DNA of 60,000 bases, taken from the NCBI RefSeq assembly GCF_030272615.1, contig NC_081409.1, positions 876,689,594-876,749,593 on the forward strand. The letters are read 5' to 3'. Shown here in pieces: positions 21,561 through 34,318 of this stretch (position 1 is the first letter of the stretch; each line of letters opens with the position of its first letter). The notes under the pieces were generated by a model. The model saw only the letters and a list, made by a program, of their open reading frames with translations, was not told the origin of the DNA and did no database searches. Source of the stretch: Cryptomeria japonica (lineage: Eukaryota; Streptophyta; Pinopsida; Cupressales; Cupressaceae). Made by a program: the position numbers and the translations under genes.

Positions 21561-22117
21561 TCTCTCTTTTCACGTGTAGGCAATAGATTCAAGAGCCATA
21601 ATTATAGAATCAGATAGAGAAAACAAAGACAACTAGATTTGACTTTTGTAGGAGCAAAAAGTGGAGGATCAGGATTCCCCAAGTGACTTGGTCTGACAAA
21701 TTTCTAATGAGCTTTTGGGAAAACATTCTGAGTGATATTCTGATTTTGAAAGTTTCCTATTTGTCCACATCTAATAGCTAGATGACTAGGATACCACACC
21801 CATTTCAATCCTATACTTTTGGGCCAAATTTTTTAGGCACAGGTTCCTCTCTATTCCCTTGCCTTAAATCTAGCCCCGTGTCTACATATTGCATCTATAA
21901 CTTATTTTTTAAGCTATTTTATGCCAATTTCCTATCACTTTCTCTAGATCTAGCATTTAAATTATATCCTTTAAATTGTATTTTCAAATCAATCAAAAGG
22001 AATAGAATCCAATTAGTATTCAACCCTCTTCTTAATAGAATTGAGGTTGAATCTTTTGATTTCATTCTCATTTTAATGTAATGTGTGTGAGATAAGTTTA
22101 ATTCCTAGTTTACATAG
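21561..22117. other. No recognisable gene
   Basis: AT-rich sequence. The last part (about 22085-22145) is similar, in inverted orientation, to 32262-32320 (shared CTAGGAATTAAAC and GAAATAGGATT..CACAAGTTTA), which suggests two copies of one element's leader or LTR in opposite orientation. Confidence 0.35.
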
Positions 22118-22360
22118 TTAAACTTGTGAAATCCTATTTCCATCCATTATACTTATGATCATAGAAAGAGCCCTTAACACCTCTAGGGCTTTGTTGTTCA
22201 AGATAAGCATATTTATTAGATTATGAATAACAAAACTAGACTGGGAGAGGGCATGTTCTTGTTCAAGGAATCCCTTGAAGTCTTTTAGGTTCTCTAAAGA
22301 TTGAATCCAGTCAAATAAAATCACAAGAGTAGACTCATGACCAAAAATAGGAGGAGACAT
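22118..22360 (-). pseudogene. Gypsy-associated ORF fragment, unidentified
   Basis: An 80-codon open frame ends ...NKALEVLRALSMIIS. It resembles the C-terminal part of the frame at 31276-31608 (DEQGVNVLRSIYHIVV), which precedes a gag core. It is probably a region upstream of or within gag in the same gypsy family. No function can be stated. Confidence 0.35.
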
Positions 22361-22899
22361 TGAGGGAGTAATCGTTAGAGTATTATTTGAGAATTATGTT
22401 GTGAGCCACCAATAGAAGAGCCCCCTATAATTACACTCTTAAGGGGACAATAAGCAAAATGATCATTTAGATCCATCTTACCCAAGAACATTGTCCCATT
22501 TAAAGTAGGGATTTAATGGTTTAGAGGGATACCCGGTCTATAAGTTCTCCATACAACAACCCTAGAGGCACTATGGGTCATAAAGCTCATAAATAATCTC
22601 TACAACACTTAAATAATAGTTAAAAAGCGCAAAAGAGGAACCTGAAACAAGTATTAAAATGATAGTTTAAGAAAAGTGTTACAGTTTTGAAACAAACTAA
22701 ATAAACAAAGGACAATCGTCCATGTCAGGTTCATGAAAATTTGTAGAGGGGAAAAAAGTAAACCACTTTGAAAGGCATTTGGTAACTTCTCAAGGACTCA
22801 CTTACTATACCTCTCTACTTAGGATAAGAATAATGTATGAAAATCGCCAAGTGCTAGTAGATAACATTGTTTTAACTATGGAACTTGAATGTACAAGTC

Positions 22900-23961
22900 A
22901 TTGAGATCTTTTGGTGGTCCCCATTAGTTCTCTATCTAGAAAGCATGCATGGGTCATGGATGACAACGTGGTGCATAGGTGTTCCATACAAATAAAGTAT
23001 AGAGTTTTGTGCTAGAAAATACAGAATGACTGGACACAAGTTTTTAATTCTTTTAAGTGTAATGAACAAATAATAGAAGTTAAACTAACTATAAATGAAG
23101 AGTGAAAAGACAAGGAAAAGGAAAAAAATCTATACAACAAGTCCACAAATGAAGCCTCCAATAAATGTGAATCTTCTTCAATAACTTGCACACAAGATGA
23201 AAGGACAAATTTTTTGGGGTTGTGTTTTAGAGGTCCACCACAACCAGATCCTCATTTCAGTGTTCCTAACTCCATGGACAACAAATATTGATGATGGATA
23301 ATATGATAAAAAAAATACAAAATCAATGAGATAATTGATATAATTATAGAGATAAAAATGATAAAAGTGCAATGAAAGAGAGGGAGAAACTCCCTTTCCA
23401 TACCCAAAAATAAGAAAGCTTATTAGAGAGAAGAAGAAGCACAAAACCCTCTGAACCATGAAGCAATGGTGATGGTGATGGAGTCTCAAGCACATAGTAA
23501 AACCATAAAATGAAGATCCAAGAGAGCTCCAAAATTTGAGAGAGAAAAAAGATTGGTTAGAGAGATTGAGAGATTCACTAGAAAAATATGATAATGTGCA
23601 AGAGAGTCATTAGAAACCAAAATGAAACCCAAAAAGGCAACATAAGAAACCCGAAAGGAAAATTGACATCCATGTGCACTACAAAAGGTGTTATAACTAC
23701 TAAAAATAGTAGGTGTAATTCTCTAATGACTACCTTTGGATTGCATTTTCATGGGATGCTAGCATGGCATGTGGACATCTCCATGATGCGCAAGTGTCCA
23801 CAAGTTAGATAGTCAACAAGGTCAAAAAAGGACAAACTTAAGGCTAATAAAGCAAGCCAAGTGGGTGAGCGGGTGAAAGCTAAAGTGAATTCTCCAATTG
23901 TCTTAAAGTAGAGGCACTTATGTAACGTAGAATTGCACGGGGTGCAATTCACAATGTTACA
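22900..23961 (-). repeat. Probable gypsy 3' LTR (minus strand)
   Basis: On the minus strand a purine tract AATGTGGGGGT (~23962-23973) is followed by TGTAACATTGTGAATTGCAC at 23961, a polypurine-tract/LTR-start arrangement. The protease and gag fragments upstream on the minus strand (24245-25546) agree with this orientation. The low-coordinate end is uncertain; 22900 is nominal. Confidence 0.45.
23921..23961. repeat. Terminal inverted repeat at the LTR edge
   Basis: TGTAACGTAGAATTGCA and TGCAATTCACAATGTTACA are near-complementary arms around a CGGGG-type centre, so the first ~41 bases of the minus-strand LTR can fold back. Confidence 0.75.
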
Positions 23962-24244
23962 ACCCCCACATTAAAGAAATTATGTATGCCTTACCAACAA
24001 CAATTTCTTTAAGGTAGAATGTAAATGCATATAGAATACAAGCACATCACAATAGTGAAATGCCCCCAAGCATAATAAAAATAAAAGGTGATGATGTACA
24101 AAACACAAAGAGATCACATAAGGGATCCACTAATTGGGGTCAATATGCACATAAAATAAATCATGTATATTGAGTATGACTGTAGTGAATTTACCTCATC
24201 CCCCAAAGGTAGTGGATCTATGAAAACAGTGGAAGAAGAGCACA

Positions 24245-24514
24245 TCAGAAATCAAGGTTAAAGTTTCGACGTCTTGCTAAGGGTTGATAAAGGCTACAAT
24301 TGATTGTGATAATATGCCCATTGTGAGGGAACATCAAACATTTATGGATGGTAGAAGGGAGAGATTTCATGGAATTGAGCCAAGGATGTCCCAAATTCAC
24401 ACAAAATTGGTTGGAGGTTGGGATAATAGCAAAGGTAACATATAAATACTTAGTACCAAACTCAACAGGAAGAGTGATGTAACCTATAATAGGACAAGTG
24501 CAACCATCACACAC
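24245..24514 (-). pseudogene. Gypsy protease remnant
   Basis: The 89-codon open frame has GYITLPVEFG, YVTFAIIPTSNQFCVNLGHPWL and PSTIHKCLMFPHNG, the C-terminal half of a plant gypsy protease. It parallels 9540-9857 and the element A segment near 54010. The catalytic Asp region would lie upstream, in disrupted sequence. Confidence 0.65.
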
Positions 24515-24591
24515 CTTAATAATAACATAAAATATATCATATGTATCTTAATGTAATTGTTGTGTATAAAGATTTTCTATAGTAATAACAT

Positions 24592-24864
24592 TCACCACAC
24601 ACAATGGTTCAATGCAAACTCCTCGAGAAAGATTTTCTTTAATTTTTGCAGTAATGTATAATGGTCCATTAGGCACATAGATAATATCCCTTGAGTCAAA
24701 GGTGATGAGAGGGTTAGGTTACCAATAAGGTTCACAACAATATTGGCTTCTAGGCACATATCATCAGGAGTCATGTAATCAAGTTTTTTGAGCTCAACAA
24801 TATTGGTAGAAGAAGAAGGCAAAGGATTAGTGAATATTTGCAAGTTCTGATTAGGAGATGCCAC
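24592..24864 (-). pseudogene. Gypsy gag-protease linker remnant
   Basis: The 90-codon frame starts NQNLQIFTNPLPSSSTN, matching the ELQIHTNPFPPHSSNF segment of the remnant near 10055-10100. It lies between the gag and protease fragments on the same strand, as expected for one decayed element. Confidence 0.5.
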
Positions 24865-25315
24865 AAAATTGTTTCATTTATCATTCACACTCTCCATGGT
24901 TATAATGTTGGAATCAATGAGATATTGAATCGCATTTTTCAATACATATCACTTCTTAGTATCATGGCTAGGTTGATGATGGTATTGGTAAAAGGATTTT
25001 GGATCAAAGAAAGATAGAAAAGGTTAAGATTTATCTATGGGTTTGAGAGGAGGAAGCTTCATCACATTATCATTAATTAATATAAGCATAATACTATGCA
25101 ACCATTTAAAAAGAGGATAAAAATCACAGTGTGTAAATATTGATGATAAAGGTGCCATGCTTGATGTTATAGTTGTCACTTGTGTATCAATATGATTGGA
25201 AGAATCGTTATTGATCTTGATGAAATTCTTATTTTAGTTTATAAAATTTTGAAAGAAATTATGAGCTTTTTGATTCTTATCAACTAGAACCATTGATGAG
25301 AGGCTTCAAATGGAC

Positions 25316-25546
25316 TCACTTGAATCTAATAATTATGAAGTGTTGTGCATAAGTGTGTGAAAGAAGCATAATAATAAAAAAAATCTCATCTCTAATATCC
25401 TTTTGCAAATTATTAATGAAAATTCTTTGAACATCACCACCAGGCATATGATAAGCAATTTGTGAATGTAAATATTTGTATCTATCAATGAAATTAGTCA
25501 CTTTTTTCTTTAACTCCTTGCTTATTGTTGTCATGAAGGATTGCAC
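25316..25546 (-). pseudogene. Gypsy gag core remnant
   Basis: The 76-codon frame contains KKKVTNFIDRYKYLHSQI and QRIFINNLQKDIRD, a conserved part of the gypsy gag core. It is the most upstream part of this decayed element; the reading breaks off where a different sequence starts at ~25540. Confidence 0.6.
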
Positions 25547-26990
25547 CCGTGATGCTAAACTAAAAGCTTTGCAATCCTGTGAAACATGGGAATACTTCCA
25601 GGCCTGTGGGTATGCCTATCGTGAAAGTAGACATCCGGAGATTAGGTCGGCTTCCTATCTTGATGAATCTCCTTCAAATAAATTTATGAGAAAAGGGATA
25701 GAAAGAATGCTTAAGTTTAACCTATCTTACGAGGTGATGCACCAAATGTTTCTTCTGAAATCTGCAACTGTTTAACCCACAAAATCTTCAACAAATAACT
25801 TTGAAAGTTTCACAACTCAATTGAACATGTGAATACATAAATATTTCATAGAAAGGACCTAATTAGAAAAGCTTTCTTGAAGGAAAATAAACTATCTTCA
25901 CAACTACAAACCCATCAAAATCAGATTACACAAACTATAACCTGCATTAACCATATATCCTCTTGAAATAATACTGCTTGAAAGAGACAATATTAAAGGA
26001 TTCAAAGAATAAATCACAAAAAAATCATCAGTATCTTTCATTCAACACTAGAAAAGAAGTATCAAGAAGGAATTTGCTGCTATTTTATTGAAAATAAAGG
26101 AGTTGCTACTATTACAAACTCACAAATGTGAGCTATAATCCTGTCCTTGAGCATGAAAGTGTCTGAAAATAGTCCACAATCATGCCGAGGAAAGAAAACT
26201 AACTCTCCTATAATGAAGAAGAAATAAGAATATATAGAAGATAACTGAACTCTGAATCGAAAGTCTGCATGAAGAAACCCTAGGCGAATTTTCCTAAAAT
26301 AGTATGCAAAAGACATGTGAAACTCTGTCAAAAATAGCTCTTGCAGCTAAAAATAGCTCTCCAACTCAAACTGCACCAAAGTGATACTCAAACTACCGAA
26401 AATAGTTCCCCAAAAAGCACTAATCCCTCTAAAAAATATGCATGGACCCTGATGCTAAATATAGCTAGAAAAAAGAAATCCCTCCCTCTGTAGAATCCGC
26501 ATGCTCATAATGCTAAATATAGCTCAAGGGCGAAAATATTCCCCTTATTTGATTTTTCATGAAGAGCTATATTTATGCTTTCTTTTTAAATAATCTTATT
26601 TTAACAATTAATTAAAATAATTAATATTATTGTTTTATTAAATGCCAAGATAAGAATATTTATTTTCTTATTACTTTATTTATCTTTTATAATTTAATTT
26701 ATCCTTATTAAGATTTTTAATCTTAATAAAGGTGTATTAAATACTAATAATGTGAAAGGCAAATAAATTTACAAAAAGCTTTTAGATGCATGTTTTAATT
26801 AAAATAATAACTCAAAAGCCCAAACAAGTCGGAGCTAGGGCATGCGAAAGACAAAAGATGAAAACCCTTAAAAAGATGCACTCTTTCACCATTCCATTGT
26901 TTTGTATTTTGTAAAGAGGTTCTTTGGCGGCTACCATGCACACTGTTGGTTTGAAGTGGGTCTTTAACTAGGATTTTGAAGGTTTCTCTT
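25547..26990. other. No confident gene; possible short plus-strand ORF
   Basis: 25541-25775 is locally more GC-rich and open on the plus strand (from DCTRDAKLKALQSCE to FLLKSATV), without a recognised domain. The rest is AT-rich; GCTAAATATAGCT recurs near 26451 and 26510. 26580-26760 has AT palindromes like those of gypsy U3. Confidence 0.35.
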
Positions 26991-29900
26991 TGCATGTGTT
27001 CGAATTAGGCTTCTTAGCTGGTTGCGTGGTATGTTTGGCTTTATTCTTTCTCCTTCCTCTTGCGTTGTCTTTTGGGAGAGTTTTATCTGTGCTTTTGATT
27101 TGTAAATATCTTAGGGTTCTTGAAACCCTAACTTTATCTCTTTGTTCTTGCTAAGAAAGATGCTTTTCATGATCTACACCTCGTATCATCACTATATTTG
27201 TTGATTTTGATTCATCTTATTGACAGTGCATAAAGTAGCTATTTTTTTATGCTCTTTGTATATAGTAAGTTTTATGTTTGACAAGCTTTTCAAGATCATG
27301 GCTACTATCAATGGTGTCTTTTGGCTTCATTTGAGAGGAATATTTCGTAACTGTAGATCCAATGTACTAAAAACCCTTGTTTGATTATTGCTTATTGGTT
27401 TCATGCCTTAACATATTTACCCTGCTGCAACCAATAACTGTGATTGGCGTATATCTTGAATTCACTTCTTTATACTCTATCTTAATGGACCATGACTAAC
27501 TTCTCCTATAGATTGCTTTGAAGAATGATTGCGTTGCATTTTGTTGAACTTGTACTTTGGTTTTGTTCTTGATTTACTATAGGCTTCTTCAAAACTTTGC
27601 TAATCTTTAGCTGTGTATTCATATTCATACTGCTACAGGTATCTGTGTATGGGTTACTGCTCATACCTTTCTCTTTGGCATATGTTGAATTATGTTGTGG
27701 GGTATTATATTGGTTTGACTTTTAATACTTTCATGAGTGCATGATTGATCATTCAAGGTATTAACCCTGCTATAAAACTTATAGCTCTCATGAATGTATT
27801 ATGCATTGTACCTTGTAATCACTGTATTATTCTTAAGCACATCACTATCCTTATCTTGAATATCATTGTTGTGACCATCTTCAGGTGTATAGGTGCATTC
27901 ACCACTGCCTATTCATTGTCATTTTGTCCTTTTAAGGGTTGTTGCATTGAAATGTTCTTGATGTCTTTACAGTGGAACCCGATAAGAGCAGTGGATTTCT
28001 TATTGTAGTTTCCTCAATCAATTTTCTTTGTTCTTTTGAAAGACTCTTCATAGATTAGAATGTAGGAGAATAGTGACTATTGATTTGCTCAAAAAGTTCA
28101 GATTCTTAGAGTCCTATAACATCATGCATGATTTTTTTGTTCATGACAGTCAATTGTTATTTCAATGTGGATTGTTCCTTTTGCTGTGGCTAGTATGCCT
28201 TTCTTATTTGACAAAATTATGACTACCATTAAATATCTTCTTTGAATGCTGTGAGTGATCCTATGACTTTGTGTGCTCTCGTAGCTGTAAGGCTCTGTCT
28301 CAGGTTTGACTACATTTATAATGTGAGCAACTCTGTTGTGTCATGCTTATGATTAACATATGTGTATTATGATGCTCTTTGAGTAGCATTATGCTATCAA
28401 ACTCTAAATGTTGATGTATTATACACATCATCAATGTCCTATCATGATTATACTTATGTGTGGAAGATGACCTCAAACTATGGATGGATCCTTGAGAGTG
28501 CTCTGAACTTGTGTTTGAACAATGTCTTATGACTGACATCTTTGTGAAATCATGCCTTTTCACTGTGAGTAAAAGATAAAATAATGAATGATCTATGGCT
28601 GCATGTTGTGACATAATGATCATTGACTTTCATTTGCTGCCTTTACTGGATAATGATACTTATCACTACGATTGACATTGTGAGCTTTGATAAATATTGA
28701 TTGCTCTAAAGATTTAATTCACTGCCTACTATGATTTTATCATAGTCTTGCTGCTCTGTAAGCTCCGAATCTTATGATGGTTGTCCTGACCTCTTTAAAT
28801 TGAGATTGACATTTTCTCTAGTTCACTGTCTCTTAACACCATTTATTAATGACTACATGGCACATCAAAGCTATATGACTGATACTTTTCTATATGGCTG
28901 CAATCAATGTCTTTTTTTTAGATGTATGTCCATTCCAATGTTTTCTTTGACAATGACGTGCAAATATGCTGCTCTGTTTGGTGGGCATGGTTATGATGGA
29001 CAATGGATCTTTGGGGCTATAGCTACTCTATTAATCATTGCCTTTGACTATAACAAGATTTTGCTGCTGTTTATTTGTTACTATGTGCAATCTTTTACAT
29101 CTATCAAGTTGACTATATTAAATAATACATGGCTACTAATACTGTGAAAGGTCTTTTGGACCTCTCTTTGTATGCTTATGCTTTGAAAGAAGTGATCTAT
29201 TGTGATCTTTTATCTACTCTAGCTCATGTTGTTCTGGCTTCATTTCTATGTGAATATTTAGACAATACTTTTGACAAAAGATGTCATTTTAATGGTTGAT
29301 CAACAAACCCTAGCCTAATTACTATCTAGGCTTGAGTTAATACATCTTGTGGTGTCTACACACTGTCATGAAATGCTTCTTCATTGTGTATGGTGATAGC
29401 TTTGACATGACTGTCTTTTCTTCTTTAATCTTTTGTTCACTGTCATTTCTTTGCTTATGAAGTATTGGGCCTGTCTTGACCATACTTGTGCTACTATCAT
29501 GAGAATTTTTCATTGTATGATTCACTTTTTTCACTAACATCTAATCTGGAATGCTCTGATTTATACATGACTACTAATGGGTAGTATCCTCTCTGTCTTG
29601 GACTATAGTTTTGGCTCATCCTGTGGTAAGACCTGAGGCACTGGATATTGATTTTATTGTGTTTGTGATATGCATTCATTTTTGATGGATGTCTACACTA
29701 TCACTCATAATGACGATCTCTATCACTCATTGGTATCCTTGTTTGGAGAATCTTTAGGTATATTTGTTTGGAGATTCTTTACTATATCCATATAAGGACT
29801 GTACTTGACTATCCCTATGTATTATAATCTGTGTGATTGTGACTCTATTAGGGTTGTTTGGTATTTAGTATGTCAGTATAGTTCTATTGGACACAGGCAC

Positions 29901-30470
29901 ATCAGTCATTACAATGATCCTAAAAGCTTCACTATTATGGATGATGGGTCCCTATTCTATGAAGCTATACTGACATATTAGCATGTTGGGCTCAACCCTT
30001 GTGGGAGCCACATTTTACACCACATGCTTTATATAATCATGAACCTGTACCTGTACACTAAACAAACATATTAGATAAAACATGATATCTGCTGTTATCT
30101 CATGGAATTTTTCTCTATATTGGCTGCTTGCCTTTGATTCTGATATCCCAATTGTCTGAGAGTTGAAATCATATTTTTGATATCTTTATGTAGATGCAAT
30201 GTATTTTCTAATGAGTTTGAGTCTAAAAGTATGGTTATCTTCGTTGCTCTAACACAATTTTCAATTCTCTTATAGGTACTGATGGACTAAGAGTGGAAGG
30301 AGTTGAAGATGGATGAGTAGATGAAGATCCAACCCTTCTTCAAGCTCGAGCTCATCATTCCAGGCAATGATAGGTCACCCTGCTTTCATTCTCTTTCTTA
30401 TCTATTTATATATTTCATCTACATAATTATATGTGAATGTATAATTATATCTTAGTCGGCTATTCCCACG
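26991..30470. other. 3.5 kb T-rich stretch without recognised coding
   Basis: The plus strand is strikingly T-rich over its whole length, with short open frames only (for example 27745-28008 and 28800-29147) that match nothing I know. Such strand bias is seen in long introns and in very long LTRs. A sequence like an intron end (CTTATAGGTACTGATGG) occurs at ~30270. No clear LTR pair or exon series could be established. Confidence 0.35.
29850..29999. repeat. Imperfect 150-bp foldback
   Basis: TAGTATGTCAGTATAG (29866-29881) pairs with CTATACTGACATATTA (29965-29980), 16 positions with one G-T wobble. The outer AGGGTTG (29850-29856) pairs with CAACCCT (29993-29999). It resembles a small MITE or an imperfect hairpin RNA precursor. 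No expression evidence is available. Confidence 0.6.
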
Positions 30471-30834
30471 GCTTGTGTGGGACACTACACATTTATGTAA
30501 ATAAAAGATCTATTTCTATGCAATATTTTTGTTGACATTTCTTGAAAATCACTTGCATAATGAAATAAATTCAACTTTGAAATCATAATGTGCAAAATGA
30601 AGAACTTGTGAACTTTTTTTATGTGCCTTTTCTCGAATTGCATTGTGTAAGGCCTATACTAGGCCACCAATTTTAGTTGTAGCAAAATTTGGTAACACTT
30701 ACAATGCATCAAATTAGTTAAAGTAATTTGATGATCAATATTGTTTTGTAAATGTTGCACAAATGCATTAGAAAATTTATAAAAAAGAATCAATTCATCG
30801 AGGAGACAAGGAACAAAACTATTACAAAGCTTTA

Positions 30835-30975
30835 TCTCTTTATGTAGGGGTGAATAATTTTGCCATGAGAACGCAAGAATTCATTACACAATGTTTGAAA
30901 TATTTTTATGTGAGTTTGAGGGTAACCCTTTTCATTATATAACTCCAAACAAGGAACCTCTATGTATTATGGGAA
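30835..30975 (-). pseudogene. Gypsy gag core fragment
   Basis: The minus-strand reading gives LELYNEKGYPQTHIKIF and CNEFLRSHGKIIHPYIK, like the start of the gypsy gag core (YDGxxDPxxHIxxF). Stops lie close by on both sides. It follows the 31276-31859 frames on the same strand. Confidence 0.4.
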
Positions 30976-31275
30976 ACGAATGCATACAATGTCATAAAAA
31001 AGTGGGCTAGCAATTTCACATGTAAGAACATTGAGTTCAAATTGGGTTAAAGAAGCCTATTATTGTTGTAAGGATGGAACACTTTGAGCTAAATTGTTTA
31101 GAGTGGCTTTGATGGATGAGTTGGAATTGGACATATTTTATTGTGATGGAGGTGTAACATTACGATAGATAGGTGGAGCTTGAGAATAAGAAGGTGGAAC
31201 ATTGATATGTGGGCATAGGAGATGGTTAGGAAAAAAATGGAAGGCTAACAAAAGGATGTATTTAGTAATATTGCT

Positions 31276-31859
31276 TCATAAGATTTTCCCTATGACTAAC
31301 ATGTATAGTGTTAATATTTTGTGTAGAGGTATCCATGATAGAATTTGTATATATAGACACATTAGGAAAATAGGTGGGAATGGAATACTTTGCTTGATTT
31401 GTAGAATTTGAGAAACCAAGAGTTTTGACAAAAAAATAAATTTGCATAACATTGTTACCACAATATGATAAATACTACGCAACACATTCACACCTTGTTC
31501 ATCACTTTGAATCATTCTCCTCAAACCTTCAATCAAGGAGACTGCCTCAATATTCAAGTGTTCTTGATCCCTCCATTGTTGGAGCCTACCCAACTCATGG
31601 TCAAACATACTTAATTAGTCAATAGTAACTTGATTTAAAGAGTCACCTTTATCATAATAATCATGAGAGGAGTGGTTCTCCATAATTTAGGTATGTCTTG
31701 TGTAGGAATAGAGGATTCACCCAAGTTCCCATAGAATAGGTTAGTCAACCCAGGTTTAATACCCTTTTGGAAGGCCACAAGTTTATAACTTATTCTAATC
31801 AAGATATTGGATGTGGGACAAAGGGTAATGAAAGTCATACATAAAGAGGTCAAACCCAA
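31276..31859 (-). pseudogene. Unidentified gypsy-associated ORF, two open blocks
   Basis: Blocks at 31859-31635 (CPTSNILIRISYKLVAF, NLGESSIPTQDIPKLWRT) and 31608-31276 (LGRLQQWRDQEHLNIEAV, SDEQGVNVLRSIYHIVV) read as one protein with stops between them. A related fragment is at 22118-22360. The position upstream of a gag core suggests a gag N-terminal extension or an extra ORF upstream of gag, as known in some Ogre elements. Function unknown. Confidence 0.4.
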
Positions 31860-32261
31860 TGAAATAGATTTTTACTTACAATGCCTCTCATACAAGCAAA
31901 ATAAGTGATTAAACCATGCAATTTCTCAATAGAATGATTAATTAACCAATTAATTAAGAAAAATAAACTATAGAGATGATATATTTGAAAAATAAATACT
32001 TCTAAATCTATAAATAATATGCAATACAAATCAGATTTGAGCATATAAATAAAAAATTATGGAACCCACAAGTCAATTTCACCAAAAATATTTAGGATTT
32101 TTGTGAATTAGACCTCTAAATTTATATTTTTAGTGCATAAATAATGTATTTGAGAAATGATTGCAAATATGAGTCAATGAAATGCATGCCAATAATTTTT
32201 GAAATAAAAATAATAAAACAAAATAATGCAAGCATTATGTCAAGTTCATTGAAAATGTAAT

Positions 32262-33300
32262 AGGTAGAAATAGGATTCACAAGTTTATGCACGCAAACTA
32301 GGAATTAAACCTATTTCCAATAATTTAATTTGGAAGGAGAATGGATTCAATTTTCTCAACCTTGAATTTCTTGGGAAAGTGCCCGAGCACAAGGTGAATT
32401 CAACTCTCCTTGGGTTGAGTTAAAAATGAGCTATTGAAATGATGTGAATTGAATGCAAGAACTAGGGCAGATGATCTGAAATTGAGAATGATCGACATGC
32501 ACAAACAATTTCATAAAAGATATGTAGACATGAAGCATAAACAATTTTAGAAAAGACATATGTACATGAAGCATAAAGCAAAGAGGAACATGTGATTGAA
32601 ATATTAACTCAAAAATTTGGGATAGAGATGTTAGGAATCCTTACCGAAAATTGTAAGATACAAACAACAAAAATAATTTTGGAATCAAGATGTCACTTTG
32701 AGTATCACCTTGAAAATTTATCAAAAAAGCATCGAGCACTGATGCTAGGTGACTTTGAACCAATGTTTTAACTTCTGTAAAATCTAGTTCATGCACCTCT
32801 ATCTCCTCTTCTTAGATCTATAATTGAAGTTTCTAGATTCTATCACCTGCAAACATAACAGGGAAAAATGTTGTTGGGTTGATAGGGGTTTTCCTAGGTC
32901 AAACCCTAGGTTTGGAATTAACCCTATAATGAATTGAAATAAAATGGAAAACATGCCTTGATATGGTAGAGGTTGGATCTAAAATTGAAATGTTAAATTA
33001 GAATATTAAACCTTTATGAATTTTGCTTTGAAGTCTTGATGAAGAGGTTGATGTTGTCATGTAGGAATTTACGGATGTCTTCATAAGAACTTGATTATGA
33101 ATGACATATTGAATGCTTGAAATTTTAATTCTTGACTTGTTCTTTATTACTTAAATGATGCTTGATTACTTTCTCATTTGAATCTAAAAACCTATGTAAT
33201 TCAAAACTTGTGGAGAGATTATTGAGAGATGTCTCAAATGAGGGGGTAGGAATTGCTTTTATACCTCACCCTATTGCACATGTAGATGTCTTTATTGTTA
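32262..33300 (-). repeat. Probable leader and LTR of a minus-strand gypsy element
   Basis: This stretch lies upstream (on the minus strand) of the gag-like frames. The minus strand has TATAAAAG at 33257-33263 (GGTATAAAAGCAATTCC), fitting an LTR promoter. The low-coordinate end resembles 22085-22145 in inverted orientation. Exact borders are not visible. Confidence 0.35.
33257..33263 (-). promoter_or_regulatory. TATA box, minus strand
   Basis: TATAAAA within GGTATAAAAGCAATTCC, pointing toward the gag-like frames at 31859 and below. Confidence 0.4.
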
Positions 33301-34272
33301 CTAATGTCAAACCTTGGTGAATACTATATGAATCAGTTGTTGTCGTTGATTTAGATTTATATATGTTAAACTAATGCATGATGTATCTGGTTATTGGTTT
33401 GGATGTCTATTTCTATGATACTATGTTACATAACTAATTGGAGATTCATGTTGTGCATATAAAATGATGTAAGGAGAAGATTTATTGTGTTTCTTAAATT
33501 TTGGTGCTTCCTACTTGGTCTAGAAGTAATTCTATTCTCTTTTGTGTCTTCTCTAGTGAAACTTATTGTGGTTCGAAATGATTGTTTGTATCAGATATAT
33601 CTTCAATGATCATGTTGTCCATTTGGATTGCATTACTCATCATAACTATGTTGTAGATAAAGATATTGTGGTTCTTTTGGGGTGAACCATTTTCTTTTAG
33701 GTCTAGAATAAGGCAATATGTGTTTAACAAATCAAGCAAGTTGTACTAGTTTCTGCGTATTGCTCTGAGCCATTGTGCATAAAGGTTTTTGGTGTTGATT
33801 TGCAGGTGTGTTGACTTGGTGTGAACCCTCACATGTTTTTTTTACCTTCCTGATGCTGTGTTTTTGGGTTGTTGCTATGTATATGTTTCATATTCTTTTG
33901 GTTGACCTAGCGAGGCTTGCTTTGGATCCGATTGATATATATATTGAGTGAACTAGTTAGAAGATAAAAAATTATAAGAGATGATGTGAAAATGGTGGAT
34001 GTTAAAGTGGTATCATAAAGGAAGTGTGAAAATTCAAAGATGTATTGAGCAGACAGATGAGTATACATTGTGAACTATTATCTACATTCTAACAAATGCT
34101 ATTTTGTATATAGTTCAATCTACTATTTCTATTGTATTGTAAGAGTAGTTTTGTATCTTGTCCTAAAGAAGTGATTTTTAGTTGAGCAAATCCCTATTTG
34201 TATCTTGACTGAGGTTGTGTGCCCCGGTTAGCAAGTTTGGAGCAGTGAGCTCTTTTGGCAGGAAGCCTTGTT
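33301..34272. other. No recognisable gene
   Basis: T-rich plus strand without long open frames, similar in character to 26991-30470. It ends at the microsatellite. Confidence 0.4.
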
Positions 34273-34284
34273 ATACACACACAC

Positions 34285-34318
<34 letters not shown>

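Noticed and set aside
27745-29147. Hydrophobic open frames in the T-rich segment
   Set aside because: T-rich DNA yields Phe/Leu/Ile-rich frames by chance; no domain or conserved start context is seen.
30450-30500. Possible minus-strand LTR start TGTAGTGTCCCACACAAGCC at 30489
   Set aside because: No polypurine tract precedes it and no partner copy was found, so it is not listed as an LTR.
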